Assembly: GCA_933228675.1 (NCBI GenBank)
Contig: OW121745.1
Coordinates: forward strand, 2,783,989-2,847,988
Length of the DNA: 64,000 nucleotides
Source: Stomorhina lunata
Taxonomy: Eukaryota > Arthropoda > Insecta > Diptera > Rhiniidae
Reading direction: 5' to 3'
Below are positions 20,058-32,333 of this stretch, piece by piece. The stretch's first letter is position 1, and every line of letters begins with the position of its first letter. The position numbers and the translations under genes were made by a program. The notes under the pieces are model-generated. The model was not told the origin of the DNA, searched no databases, and saw only the letters and a list, made by a program, of their open reading frames with translations.

Positions 20058-20859
20058 TATACCCTTCACCAATAGGTATTATAAGTTTATCATTCAATTT
20101 GTAATTTTTTCATTATTCGTCTTAGACCCAGTGTGGCCATATCCAAAAATATTTTACAGCTAAATCGGCCTTAAAATAATGCTAGAAAATGTTAAATAAA
20201 AACCAAAACTGCCAAAAAATAATGCTAACACTTTAATTGTATTATTTATTATTACTTTGGTAAATATATCTTTATAAATGGTTTATTTTTCATAATTCTT
20301 TCCTATAAACACTTATTCCACATCATTTTAATCAAACAAACTGAATAAAAAGTAACAGAATATTTATTGAAGTATATGTACCTACACATTTTTACTCGTA
20401 TACATTTATGTACGTTATTTTGTCGGTATACATAATGTATTTGTTTAAAATTTCATTAAAATATTCTGATATTTCTGGTCAGAATATTCATTCCGGGAAG
20501 TGATACCTATGGGAGGTACCCTAACTAAGTGACCGATTTTTACGAATTTCAATTGCCATGGTCCCACGATCAAAATAATTGTTTGTGTCAGATTATAAGG
20601 TTTTCGTGGGTGTTCAGTAGGGCTATAACCAAATTTTTAGCATAGTTCCACGGGGTGGCCAAGATCCTTAATCATATCCTTAATCTATATATATAAAACT
20701 CTAACGTGACTGACTGACTGACTGATTGACTGACTCATCATCGCACAGCCCAAACGGCTAAAGCTTTAGAGCTGAAATTTTGACAGCGGGTACCTTTTTC
20801 AAAGTATAGATCCACTAAGACGGAATTTTTGGAAATTCGGCCTCTAAGGGGGTAAAAAG

Positions 20860-23800
20860 GGGTAAAAAAGGGAAAAATTAGTAATGCTGTATCTCCGGAA
20901 GTAAACGTCATAGGCCCGAAATTGAAATTGCGTTGGGATCAGCTGCAAAAATAAGTAGACACGTGTTTGGTACTTTTTAGCAGATGGGACAAATAGGGGG
21001 TAAAAAGGGTAAAAATGAAATGTTGGTACTTTTTTAAACCCATGTGTATCTTTTGAACCAATCAACAGAGTAACAAAATTCAAAACGGAGCCGGTAAACA
21101 AGAAAAAAATATTAGACACGTGTTTGGTACTTTCTTGATTCAGGGTTCAAAAAGGGGGAAAAGCGGGGAAAAAAATTTAGGGTAGGTCCATTTTTCTTTT
21201 TCTTTGTATTTGACTTGAACCAATAAAGCTACCAATAAAGCTACCAATAAAATTTATAGGGAGGTCGATTGCCCAGTACAAAATATTAAATACGTGTTTG
21301 GTACTTCTTTCAATTAAAAGGGTAAAAAAGGGAAAAATCGGTAACATTATATCTCCTTAACCAACAGCGATAGAAGCAAAAATTAAATTGGCTTGAGATT
21401 AGCACTAAAAATTAAGGGACACGTGTTCGGTACTTTTTTGAAAATCGGCCGCCTAGCGGGCAAAACAGGGTAGAAAAGGGAGAAATTAGTAACATCATAT
21501 CTCCGAAACCAACATAGACAGAAACAAAGTTGAAATTGGATTTGAATCGCCTAGAAAAATAAGGGGACACGTGTTTGGTACTTTTTTGAAAATCCCACTA
21601 ATAAGGATAAAAAAGGGTAAAAACTATATTTTGGTACTTTTTTTAACCCATATGTATCTTTTGAACTAATAAACATAGAAACACATTTTATATCGCAATC
21701 GATAGATATTAAAAAAAAACTAAATACGTATTTGGTACTTTTACGATTAATGGGGTACAAAAGGGTAAAAAAAGGGAAAATATTCAAGGATAGGTTTTTT
21801 GGTTTTTAGCCATGGATATCTTTAAGGCTAATGAAGCCAGAAGTATAATTTATTGACTGGTCGATGGACATTGAAAAAAATAAACTACGAGTTTGGTACT
21901 TTTTTTTAATTTTGGGGGTAAAAATCTGTAAACCAAAAGTGATAGAAACAAAAACTAAATTGGTCTGAGATCGGTACTTAAAACCAAGGGACACGTGTTC
22001 GGTACTTTTATGAAATTCAACCTCCTAAAAGGTAAAACAGGGTAGAAAAGGGAGAAATCAGTAACATCATATCTCCGAAACCAATACAGATAGAAACAAA
22101 GTTGAAATTGGATTTAAATCGGCTAGAAAAATAAGGGGACACGTGTTTAGTACTTTTTTGAAAATGGCACCAATAAGAATGAAAAAGGGTAAAAACTATA
22201 TTTTGGTACTTTTTTTAACCCATATGTATCTTTTGAACTAATAAACATAGAAACATATTTAATATCGCAACCGACAGATATTAAAAAAGAACTAAATACG
22301 TATTTGGTACTTTTGCGATTAATGGGGTACAAAAGGGTAAAAAAAGGGAATATATTCAAGGATAGGTTTTTTGCTTTTTAGCCATGGATATCTTTTAGGC
22401 TAATGAAGTTAGAAGTATAATTTATTGACTGGTAGATTTACATTGAAAAGAAATAAGCTACGTGTTTGGTACTTTTTTTAATTTTGGGGGTAAAAATCGG
22501 TAAAGTATATCTTCTAAACCAAAAGTGATAGAAACAAAAACTAAATTGGTCTGAGATTGGCACTTAAAATTAAGGAACACGTGTTCGGTACTTTTTTGAA
22601 GTTCAACCTCTTAGAAGGTAAAACAGGGTAAAAAAGGGAGAAATTAGTAACATCATATCTCCGAAACCAACATCGATGCAAACAAAGTTGAAATTGGATT
22701 TGAATCGGCTAGGAAAATAAGGAGACACGTGCTTGGTACTTTTTTGGAAATGGCATTAATAAGGATAAAAAAGGGTAAAAACTATATTTTGGTACTTTTT
22801 TCAACTAATATGTATCTTTTGAACTAATAAACATAGAAACATAATTTATATCGCAACAGATAGATATTAAAAAACAATTAAATACGTATTTGGTACTTTT
22901 GCGATTAATGGGGTACAAAAGGGTAAAAAAGGGAAAATATTTAAGGGTAGGTTTTTTGTTTTTAGCTATGGATATCTTTTAGGCTAATGAAGCCAGAAGT
23001 ATAATTTATTGACTGATCGATTGACAAAGAAAAAATAAAATACATTTTTGGTACTTTTTTTTAATTTTGGGGGTAAAAATATATCTTCTAAATCAAAAGT
23101 GATAGAAACAAAAACTAAATTAGTCTGAGATCAGCACTAAAAATTAAGGGACACGTGTTCGGTACTTTTTTGAAATTCGACCTTTTAAAGGGTAAAACAG
23201 GGTAGAAAAGGGAGAAATTAGTAACATCATATCTCCGAAACTAACACCGATGCAAACGAAGTTTAAATTGGATTTGAATCGGATAAAAAAATAAATGGCC
23301 ACGTATTTAGTACTATTTCAAAAATGGTACTATATTTTGGTACTTTTTTAACCCATATATATATCTTTTGAACTTATAAACATAGAAACATAATTTATAT
23401 CGCAACTGATAGGCATTAAAAAACTATTAAACACGTATTTGGTACTTTTGCGATTAATGTGGGACGAAAGGGTAAAAAAAGGGAAAATATTCAAGAGTAG
23501 GTTTTTTGCTTTTTAGCTAAGAATATCTTTTCGGCTAATGAAGCAAGAAGCATAATTTATTGGCTGGTAAATTGACACTGAAAAAAGTAAAATAAGTGTC
23601 TGGTACTTTTTTAATTTTGGGGGTAAAAATCGGTAAAAATATATCTTCTTAGCCAAAAGTGATAGAAACAACAACTAAATCGGTCGAAAATCGGCACTTT
23701 AAATTAAGGGACATGTATTCGGTACTTTTTTCTTTAATTCGGCCGTTTTATGGTTAAAACAGGGAAAAAATGGGAAATATTAGTAACGTCATATCTCCGA

Positions 23801-25720
23801 AATTCAAAACGATAGGAATAGAGTTGAAATTTGCTTCGGATGGGCTGAAAAAAAAAACGAGAAACATATTTGGTACTTTTTTGAATATGGTACTAATAAG
23901 GGTAAAAAAGGGCAAAAACTATATTTTGGTACTTTTTTTGAACCCATACGTATCTTTTGAAATAACAAACATAGAGAAACAGTAAACGTCACAATTGATA
24001 AGTAACAAAGAATTATTAGACACGTATTTGGTACTTTTACGATAATTGAGGTAAAAAAGATAAAAACTGGGAAATATTCAAGGGTAGGTTTTTAACTAAT
24101 GAAGCCAGAACTATAATTTACAGACGGGTGGATTCATATTGAAAAAGTAAATTGAAAAAGAAAATGGATAAATTAGTAACATCATATCTCCGAAATTTAC
24201 ATCGTTAGAAACAAAGTTGAAATTGGATTTGGATCATCTTGCAAAAAAAGGGGACACGAGTTTGGTACTTTTTTGGAAATGGAACTAATAAGGGAGAAAA
24301 AGGGAAAAAACTATATTTTGGTACTTTATTAACCCTATAAGTATCTCTTGAACTAATAAACATAAATACTCTATTTACATCACAATTGATAAGGACTAAC
24401 AAAAATTAAGATGGTGCTTCGCGCTTTTACGATAAATGAGGCACAAAAGAGTAAAAACTACGAATATCATTTAAATAAATAAAGCCAGAAGTATAATTTA
24501 CAGACGGGTCTATTCACATTGCAGAAGTATAAGACACGCGATTGATTCCTTTTTTTAATTTTTGGAGTAAAAAGGGGGAAAATCGGTAACGTAATATCTC
24601 ATAAATCAAAAGTGATAGAAACAAAGATTAAATTGGTCTATGATCAGCATTAAAAATTAAAGGACACGGGTTCGGTATTTTTTTTTTTTTTTAATTTGGC
24701 CGCTTATGGTTAAAACAGGCTAGAAAATGAATAAATCATATAATCGGCTAGAAAATGAAAGGGACATGTGTTCTGTACTTTTTTTGAAAATGGCACTAAC
24801 AAGGGCAAAAAGGGTAAAAACTATATTTTTGTACTTTTTTTTAACCCATGCGTATCTTTTGAACTTATAAACATAAAGACTCACTTTATGCCACAATCAA
24901 TAAGTATTAACAAAATATTAAACATGTGCTTGGTACTTTTACGATAAATGGGGTTCCAAAATGTGAAAACGGGAAAATATTCATTTAAGCTAATGAAGTC
25001 AGAAGTATAAATTAGAAATGTGTCAATCAAAGGTAAAAAAGGGAAAAATCGATGACATTATATCTTCTTAACCTAATGGATGGAAACAAACACTAAAATG
25101 GTCTAAGATCAGCCCTAAAAATTAAGGGACTTTTCAGTACTTTTTGCAAATTAAACAGTTTTGGGGTTAAAATAGGGTAGAAAATAAAAACATTAGTAAA
25201 GTTATATCTCTGATACTAATATCGACAGAAAAAAAAATTAAATTGGATTTAGATCGAATAGAAAAATAAAAAGTCATGTTTTTAGTAGGTACTTTTCGTA
25301 AATGAGCTAAAAATAGGGAATAAAAAGGATAAAAACTAAATTTTGGTACTTTTTTGACCCATATATAATTTTTGAATCAATTATTATAGAAACAAAATTT
25401 ATACCGCAATCGAAAATAACAAAAACGGGTCAAAAATTTAAAGATAGGTTTTTTCCTTTTAAACTGTGCATGTTGTTTAAATCAATAAAATAATAAATAA
25501 ATCAATGATTTATGGACTGTTCTATTGACATTGAAGAAATATGTGACATGTGTTTGGTATTTTTTTAAATTAACAAAAATGGAGTTAAGATCAGCAATAA
25601 AAATATTAGGACATGTATCCGGATTTTTTTTTAATTTGGCTGATCAGGGGTAAACAACGGGTAAAAAAAAGGAAACTTTTGTAAAATATTCAAAATCAAA
25701 AGCGACAAGAACAAGATTTA
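20860..25720. repeat. higher-order tandem repeat inside Helitron
   Basis: The core repeats at about 550-590 bp. The marker GGTACTTTTTT followed by AACCCATATGTATC or a variant lies at about 21,633, 22,205, 22,791, 23,339, 23,928, 24,320, 24,831 and 25,345. Each large unit holds several related sub-units marked by CACGTGTTYGGTACTTTT, GGGTAAAAAAGGG and ATATCTCCGAAACC. Decay increases toward the right end. Short frames here are not genes. Confidence 0.8.
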
Positions 25721-25907
25721 AATTGGGTTAGCAATCAAATGTAGTAGCCGTGTGTAGTACTTTTTTGAAAATATAGAGGGTAGGTACTTATTTTGTCCTA
25801 TATGTATCTTAAGAACCAATAAGTATTTAATTTAATTTATATCGGAATTGATAAATAAGTGAAAAGTTATTTTGGTAAATTTTGTAACTTTGTCAATTCA
25901 AATGGTG

Positions 25908-25938
25908 CCGCTAACGAAGTAGCGGGTTATAAAGCTAG
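25908..25938 (+). other. Helitron 3' hairpin and CTAG end
   Basis: A six-base-pair perfect stem (CCGCTA/TAGCGG), loop ACGAAG, spacer GTTATAAAG, then CTAG. In Helitrons this hairpin acts as the rolling-circle stop signal. Confidence 0.85.
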
Positions 25939-26938
25939 TTTTTGGATAAAATCTGATTGGAAATGGTGTATTTTGAAAGCTCTTTTAATAGCTAATAACT
26001 TTCGATTAAGGTGAAACCTGTTTAAATAGTATTATTGATTATGTTGTTATATCGCTTTAAACATAAGGTATATTATTTAGGTTTTTAAAAATAACGAAGT
26101 TTTAACCGCAATAAATTGTCAACCGTAGGAAAATTTTGAAATCTAAAATAGTCTGTAGATTCGCAAATAGCATGTAATTGATACGCATTAGAATACATAC
26201 AAATATCAGGTGTATAGTTTTTTAAATTTCGTGAGATAAAAATGGATGTTTTCAAACTTTAACCCTGCCAAAATGGCCATACTGCTTAGACCCCATAAAA
26301 ATTATACCGATCGACTCAGAATCGCCAGGAGAGTCGATTTAGCCATGTCCGTCTGTCTGTCTGTTGAAATCAAGTTTGTGGAGCTCCTGGTGTGTGTGCG
26401 CAGACAAATTATACACCACATTTTAGAAAATTTCCCTACGCTATTTAATTTCATTAAAATCGGTCCATAAACACCCGAGATATCGCTAAAATACTAAAAT
26501 TTGATGACACATTTAAAAATTTTTTTTTAACAATAGTTTAAAAAAAAAATTGAATTCCCATCGAATTTTTAATTTTGGCGTTTCTCTGGTGTTTATAGAC
26601 CGATTTTGATAAAATTTGATAGCATGTTGCGTTGGAGTATTTTCTTAAATCTGATATATAATTCAAAATTTTTTTTGTTTATTTTTTTTTTATTTTTTTA
26701 TTTTTTTTTTGTTTTAAATAAATTTTTATTATACAATATAAACAATTTACATGCTTCGCCTCAGCGCCATATAGGCATTGTAGAGGCTTGTTAGCAAAAA
26801 TATTTACAAAAATAAAATTTATGTTACAAAAGTTGTAATAAATTCATTTTATGGTATACAAATAAAAATTAAAATACTAATTGAAATAAATATTTAATTA
26901 TATCAGAAGTTCATCAACATTTTCAAATAAAAATTGTT

Positions 26939-27560
26939 TTAACGAAGATTAAAATAGTGAAAGTCTTGAAATACGTTTAATATAAGAAGGCAAGTTATTG
27001 TATTCTTTACAACCAGAATGTGATGTCCAATACTATGAAGACATTTAAAAACGTAAATTATGATTTGCAATTTATAAAGCCCGTAGATTGGAAGAACAGT
27101 GGGAAATACATCCCTGAGCAAAGTAACGGTTGGAAATCGTATGGGTAAATTTGCTACGGTCTTCAGTGCTTTATTTTGCAACCTCTGAAGTGATTTAAAT
27201 TCTGTAGTTTTCTTGAAACCAAACAGTAAAGCTAGATAATTGCAATGGCTTTGAATTAAAGTCTGGAAAATAAAAAATTTTGTATTCTTATCAAATTTGC
27301 TTTTAAATTTATTAAGTAAGCCCAAAGCAGGAGAGATTTTAGATTTAAGATTTTTAATATGTTGATCCCACATAAGATTACCCTGAAAGGTAATACCCAA
27401 ATATTCAGCAGATGAAACTTCTTTAACTTCTTTGCCATCAACGGCTTAAATCTTATAAGCTTAGTTTTAGCATGATTTAAAAAAAGTTTGTTTATACGAA
27501 TATATTCAGAAATTAATGCAGCGTCCCTTTCCATATATGGTTTAACAGCAGTTTCATGCT
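26939..27560 (-). pseudogene. CR1-like RT, thumb and C-terminal part
   Basis: Two overlapping frames. HETAVKPYMERDAALISEYI and AKTKLIRFKP come first, then a shift to LGITFQGNLMWDQHIKNLK, LGLLNKFKS and FKSLQRLQNKALKTVANL. This is the region after the YADD box in CR1/jockey-type RTs. A frameshift near 27,400 and loss of frame near 26,940 make it non-functional. Confidence 0.7.
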
Positions 27561-27578
27561 TATAGTGATAAAATATAC

Positions 27579-28156
27579 TGTTACGTTTTTCCTTTAAAAA
27601 CATGGAAGGAATTCTTTTTGCAAACAACCGTAATCAAATTAATTAAAACACTTTATTTAGTTTTACAAAGTAATACTTTTATTAACTTTAGAGTTAATCA
27701 CTTAAAACACACTTTCACAAAAACTGTAAACAAACTTCACAAAACTGCTTTACAAATACTCTTAGTCACACTGTACTCTTTATACGCGTCTTAATTAAAA
27801 CTGTTCCCACAATACTCGCCCATCGCCCATCGCTGTAGTTGATTACACTAACAATGTGGCTTACGAAAGTTCATGTGTGTTCCACTACATTCTCACATGA
27901 TCAAGAACACACTCATACATACGTTGTACAAACAGATTATCTGAAGTTAACAGTAACAGAGAGAGAGAGAGAGAATGTAGATAAAAGAGAAACATGTTGC
28001 TATGCTCTTTACTGTACATAAGAGAAACATGTTGCTCTGCTTATTTGGCATAAACAGAATAACAACAACACCAAGAGAAACATCTAGAAAGCGATGGGAA
28101 GAATTATAAGCAGTGAACTTTGCACAATGGGTCGGATAAGTTTAAAATTCGTCACA
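27579..28156 (-). repeat. 3' LTR of SAP-gag element
   Basis: 578 bp. Compared with the 5' LTR it lacks about 60 bp, including the TATA region, and has an extra local duplication (AAGAGAAACATGTTGCT repeated at about 27,985-28,040). A purine-rich tract, AAGATAGGGGCAG on the minus strand, lies directly upstream as expected for plus-strand priming. Confidence 0.85.
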
Positions 28157-28167
28157 CTGCCCCTATC

Positions 28168-29230
28168 TTAAGCCTTTTCGTCCCGAATAGACACAGTATC
28201 CGTTCTTCCGTAGGCGGCCAATCTTTCGAGGTGTACGACCTTCATTTTGGACCGTGGACTCTTATCTTTTTGTATTCGATATACCACATCATTTATCCTT
28301 TTAACAACCTTGTACGGGCCGTCCCAATGAGTTTGTAGTTTGGGAGATAATCCTTTTCTGCGCTGTGGGTTGTATAAGAGTACCAACTGACCTTCATTAA
28401 AGCCCTGGGAATTGGCTGCTCGATCGTATCTGGCCTTCATCTTGTCGCTGACCATTTTAATTTTGCCACGGACGAATTCATGCAGTTCATTAAGGTTTTC
28501 TTGCTCTTGGGAGAAGAGGTGACCACGATCCTCAGTATTTGTTATTGGCTGCCACATCCATAGCTATCCGCTCAAAGGGGGCACCAGAATTGTACTGCTG
28601 TAGCTGGCCACGATTTCTTCGGACTGGACCCTTGGCTGCGATACAATTTGGACAATTAGCAATCCAGTCAGTCACACTCTGAGGACAATCAACCCAGTAG
28701 AACCGCTGCTTCAGTTTTTCTAAAGTCTTTGTTACACCTAGGTGACCTCCACTAGGACCATCATGAAACTCCTTTAGCACTTTCTTTATTTTAGAGGATG
28801 GCCGCACGACCAAATTTTGCAGTCTTTCCATCGGCGCTCTCCCAAGTGCGATACAAGCAACCGTCTATTATCTTTAGACTATCCCAGAGAACCCAACATG
28901 ACTTCATCAGCGGACTTTCCTGCGATATCTCGTTACGGGTTGGCCTCTTGTCTTCTTCTTTGGCTTGCATTATTTTCCCCAGTACTGGATCGTTCCTCTG
29001 CACTACAGACCAATCTTCACTGGATTCTACACGCATTTGCCGAACGTCGACTACACAACTCTTGGCGTTGGTCTCGGCGCAATGCCTCAACGTACTTCGC
29101 CAGTTGTTGATGCTCCCTGCTGAACATCTTAACAGGCTCTGATTTTGTCTCGCGGTTAGTGATCGCTTCAGTGGTTGCGCATTGCCCAATTTCCAATTCA
29201 GATTTGCTCACTTTTTCATGGCAGGATAAG
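28168..29230 (-). pseudogene. pol remnant: RNase H tail and integrase
   Basis: 29,189-28,800 holds the spacer before integrase (DWSVVQRNDPVLGKIMQ, then WDSLKIIDGCLYRTWE). 28,831-28,532 holds the HHCC zinc-binding part (HDGPSGGHLGVTKTLEKLKQ, then CPNCIAAKG). 28,557-28,168 holds the C-terminal part (QLVLLYNPQRRKGLSPKLQ and YKVVKRINDVVYRIQ). The integrase catalytic core is mostly missing between NSGAPFERIAMDVA and the C-terminal region. The jump from gag straight to this region shows a deletion of protease, RT and RNase H. Confidence 0.8.
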
Positions 29231-29268
29231 TTTTTAACTCTTACAGGAACTCTTCTGGTATTGCAGGA

Positions 29269-30590
29269 CTACTCCTGTTGGCTGCCTTTGACTGATGAAG
29301 CAGATCTCGATTGTCTTAACGGTGCCCTGCAATTTCGCTGGAAATGACCTCCTTTACCGCGGTTGTAACACTTGGATTTCGCCTTGATCAATTTCTCATC
29401 TATTACTCTACTCAATTTCTCAACTATTACTCGACTTAATTTCTCTATCAGTTGCTCCATACTGGTTTGGTTGTTAGCAACTACGTCGACACCTTGCAAC
29501 CTGCATATTTGTGGCATAGCAATAATTTTGGCTGTTTCTTGGGTCAATGCAAATGACACAGTTTCGGTAAATGTTGATTTTCGTGTGGCACACACCGCAA
29601 ATTTAATATCAGGATCTCGTATACCGTTCACAAATGCTTCAATCTTGAACTGGTCCAAGAAAGTCTGGTTTTCTCCAGGATAAATTTGCTCCACCAAACG
29701 TTCAATATCCAAGGCAAAGTCTTGTAAACTTTCGTTTGGTTTCTGGACTCTGCCGCGACGTTCCAGACTGTAAATTTCCTTTGTGTGTTCGCCACCGTAC
29801 TTACGCTGAAGAGCAGACATGATGTCATCAAAGTTCTTTCTACAGCTTAACGGCACAGTTTCTAGGACTTCCGCAGCATTGCCTTTTAGAGCCAAAATTA
29901 GTTCCAGAGCTTTCTGGTTGTTGTCCCATAGGTTCTTCTCGGCGACTTTTTCGAACTGGAACTTGAAGACATTAAACGGTAGACTGCCATCAAAACTTGG
30001 TGTTTTTGTTTTACCAGATGTGTCTTGAACAACTCGCACTGGACCTCCATGGTATTGTATGCCATTAAATTTCGCTTTCAGATCGCTAATCTCCTTTTCG
30101 ACGTCTGCCAGTTCCTTGTCAAATTTCTCAATTTCAATCTCAACGCCATCGATGCGATTGTTGATCGTTGTCGAAATTTCTTGAAGTTGTTTGTTTGTGG
30201 ATCCAGAAATTTCTTGCAATTTTTTCTCTATCCTTTCCAGAAGTTGCTCGTTGTTGGTTTTCGTGGCTTCTTTAAGTTCCGTTTTCAAGCCTGCTTGAAG
30301 CTCCGTTTTCATGTTTCTCGTTTGGTTGTTGTTGACTTCCATCTTTTCCATTTTTTCCATCATCGCGGCTAACATTGAGTTCATGTCTAGGCTGCTGGTC
30401 ATGGAACGGGTACTAACCTCCATTTCTTCTTTAGTCTCAAATTCGTAAGTCGCAATGTCGTAATACCTTGATTTTGGAGTTCGTCCCAGAGCCTTCTTTG
30501 TAGTTCGGCTTTAGTGCCAGCGGTTGGCACGTTCATCTTTCCCAACTCCTTTTTGAGTTGATCCAATCTTAGATCATCCAGTTTCACCAT
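29269..30590 (-). pseudogene. gag with SAP domain and degenerate zinc knuckle
   Basis: Starts MVKLDDLRLDQLKKELG, then MNVPTAGTKAELQRRLWDEL, a SAP-type helix-extended loop-helix putative DNA-binding motif at about residues 1-40. A two-base frameshift near 30,460 moves to the second frame, which begins at about 30,423 (MEVSTRSMTSSLD). A long coiled-coil-like region of E/K/N heptads at about 29,950-30,330 follows. The retrotransposon gag core then reads FDGSLPFNVFKFQFEKVAE and YSLERRGRVQKPNESLQDFA. The zinc knuckle reads CYNRGKGGHFQRNC, with Arg replacing the second Cys. The capsid fold is recognisable but the gene is broken. Confidence 0.8.
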
Positions 30591-30608
30591 GGTTGTTATT
30601 TTTGCAAT

Positions 30609-30624
30609 TCCACTTCTGACACCA
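30609..30624 (-). promoter_or_regulatory. primer-binding site (tRNA-Leu type)
   Basis: Two bases inside the 5' LTR the minus strand reads TGGTGTCAGAAGTGG. TGG-T-GTCAG is complementary to a CUGAC-A-CCA tRNA 3' end, as in leucine tRNAs starting GUCAG. It would prime minus-strand DNA synthesis. Confidence 0.7.
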
Positions 30625-30626
30625 GT

Positions 30627-31215
30627 TGTTACGTTTTTCCTTTAAAAACGTGGAAGGATTTCTTTTTGCAAACAACCGTAATCAAATTTATTAAAACACT
30701 TTATTTAGTTTTACAAAGTAATACTTTTATTAACTTTAGAGTTAATCACTTAAAACACACTTTCACAAAAACTGTAAACAAAATTCACAAAACTGCTTTA
30801 CAAATACTCTTAGTCACACTGTTCTCTTTATACGCGTCTTAATTAAAACTGTTCCCACAATACTCGCCCATCGGCCTTATATAGTAGAGAAGAGAGTTTC
30901 TAGCAATTTCTGCAGACGTAAGCAAAGAGCAGCTGTAGTTGATTACACTAACAATGTGGCTTACGAAAGTTCATGTGTGTTCCACTACATTCTCACATGA
31001 TCAAGAACACACTCACACATACGTTGTACAAACAGATTATCTGAAGTTAACTGTAACAGAGAGAGAGAGAATGTAGATAAAAGAGAAACATGTTGCTATG
31101 CTCTTGACATAAACAGAATAACAATAACAACAACAGAAACATCTAGAAAGCGAGGGGAAGAATTATAAGCAGTGAACTTTGCACAATGGGACGGATAAGT
31201 TTAAAATTCGTCACA
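30627..31215 (-). repeat. 5' LTR of SAP-gag element
   Basis: 589 bp, TGTGACGAATT...GTAACA on the minus strand. It contains a TATA box (TATATAAGG, 30,875-30,883 on the minus strand) that should drive the element's RNA. The GA-rich microsatellite is shorter than in the other LTR. The indels between the LTRs show this copy is not new. Confidence 0.85.
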
Positions 31216-31510
31216 ATACTTATATCATCTGCATATAAAAAGATTTTACCGATTAACTCAAGGTTTTTTAAATCATTGATGTAAATCAAAAATAACAAGG
31301 GAACTAAAACACTTCCTTGAGGAACATCATAAAGAACTGTTTTTGAAGAGCTAGACTTTCCATTAATCTGAACAAATTGTCTTCTATCTATTAAATAACT
31401 CTGCATAAGAGAAAGTTCCTGCCCATGAAACCCATAGTATTTCAACTTCTGCAACAATATGTTATGATCAATCAGGTCAAAAGCTTTGGTCAAATCAAAA
31501 GCTTTGGTCA
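31216..31510 (-). pseudogene. CR1-like RT, catalytic part
   Basis: Reads KAFDLIDHNILLQKLKYYG, then VPQGSVLVPLLFLIYINDL and FLYADDISIV. These are the first catalytic aspartate (DLIDH type), the PQGS block and the YADD box. The N-terminal part of RT and the endonuclease are absent (5' truncation). The frame continues into the second half across the LTR insertion at 27,579-31,215. Confidence 0.75.
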
Positions 31511-32333
31511 TAAATTTTGTCAATTTGGGTACATCGATAACTTTTGCTTTGGCGATATCTCGGTTTTTGATCTGCTGATTTTGATGAAATTCAATAGTGC
31601 GCAGCGTTGAATGATTTCCTAAAATTTGATATCAAACAACTTTTTTTTTTAAACACAGATTTTTGACCAAATTCAAAACTTTTCAATAAACTTTTTTTAA
31701 AAAAACACAATTTTTTAACAAAATTTTTTTTTGAAAAATACAGTTTAAAAAAATTAAATTCTCATCGAATTTTGACGATATCTCTGGTGTTGTAGACCGA
31801 TTTTGATAAAATTTAGGAGCATGTTGCGTTGGAGTATTTTCTAAAATCTGATTTATAATTTAAAATTTTTTTAAAAAAATACTGTTTTTAAATTTTTTAT
31901 TTTTTAAATTTCTCAATTTGCGTACATCGATATCTTTTGCTTTGGCGATATCTCGGTTATTGATCCACCGATTTTGATGAAATTTAATAGTGTATTGCAT
32001 TGAAAGATTTCCTAAAATTTGACTTACAGTTCAATTTGTTTTTTTCTTAAAACACAGTTTTTTGACGAAATTAAATTTTGTTTTTGATGAAAAATACAGT
32101 TTCTTAAACACAATTTTTTTTAATTCTCATCGAATTTTAAATTTTTATGATATCTCTGGTGTTTATTTTGATGAAATTTAATAGCATGCTGCAATGGAGT
32201 GTTTTCTAAAATCTGATTTATAATTTAAGTTTTTTTTTTAATATTGCTTTGGCGATATCTCAGTTATTAATCTACCAATTTTGATGAAATTCAATAGTGT
32301 GTTGCGCTGAATGATTTACTAAAATTTGATATG

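Larger units (their letters stand above)
20684..25938 (+). mobile_element. non-autonomous Helitron with expanded tandem core
   Basis: Begins TCTATATATATAAAAC at 20,684 directly after an A and ends GCTAG at 25,938 directly before a T, the A|T insertion preference of Helitrons with no target duplication. The 3' end has the expected hairpin (CCGCTA, six-base loop, TAGCGG at 25,908-25,925) nine bases before CTAG. No Rep/helicase is encoded. The 5.2-kb length comes from an internal tandem repeat. It inserted into the CAGTGTGGCCA element. Confidence 0.85.
20129..26284. mobile_element. non-autonomous element with CAGTGTGGCCA ends, 8-bp duplication
   Basis: Bounded by CTTAGACC at 20,121-20,128 and 26,285-26,292. 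The ends read CAGTGTGGCCATATCC and, inverted, CAGTATGGCCATTTTGG. An 8-bp duplication fits hAT or P-type elements. Without the Helitron inside it, the element is about 0.9 kb. It has no transposase, so it must have been moved in trans. Confidence 0.75.
27579..31215 (-). mobile_element. Ty3/gypsy-like LTR element with SAP-domain gag, internally deleted
   Basis: 3,637 bp with two LTRs (27,579-28,156 and 30,627-31,215) beginning TG and ending CA in either reading, flanked by ATAC on both sides (27,575-27,578 and 31,216-31,219). On the minus strand the order is 5' LTR, tRNA-Leu type primer site, gag, and the end of pol (RNase H tail and integrase). Protease, RT and most of RNase H are deleted. A third, partial LTR of this family is at 62,578-62,973. 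It split the CR1-like LINE. Confidence 0.88.
26669..31510 (-). mobile_element. CR1/L2-like LINE, 5'-truncated and split
   Basis: Minus-strand LINE. Its poly(A) tail appears as a T-rich run at about 26,669-26,712, its 3' UTR lies at 26,713-26,938, and its RT C-terminus at 26,939-27,560. An LTR element interrupts it at 27,579-31,215, and the RT catalytic region follows at 31,216-31,510. The 5' end stops inside the RT with a short local duplication (a 15-base AAAGCTTTGGTCAAA-like repeat at about 31,480-31,510). The clade is assigned by the form of the RT only. Confidence 0.7.

Noticed and set aside
21551..24402. Repeated short minus-strand frames starting MNIFPFFTLLYPINRK or similar
   Set aside because: Arise from the Helitron tandem repeat and are broken differently in each unit.
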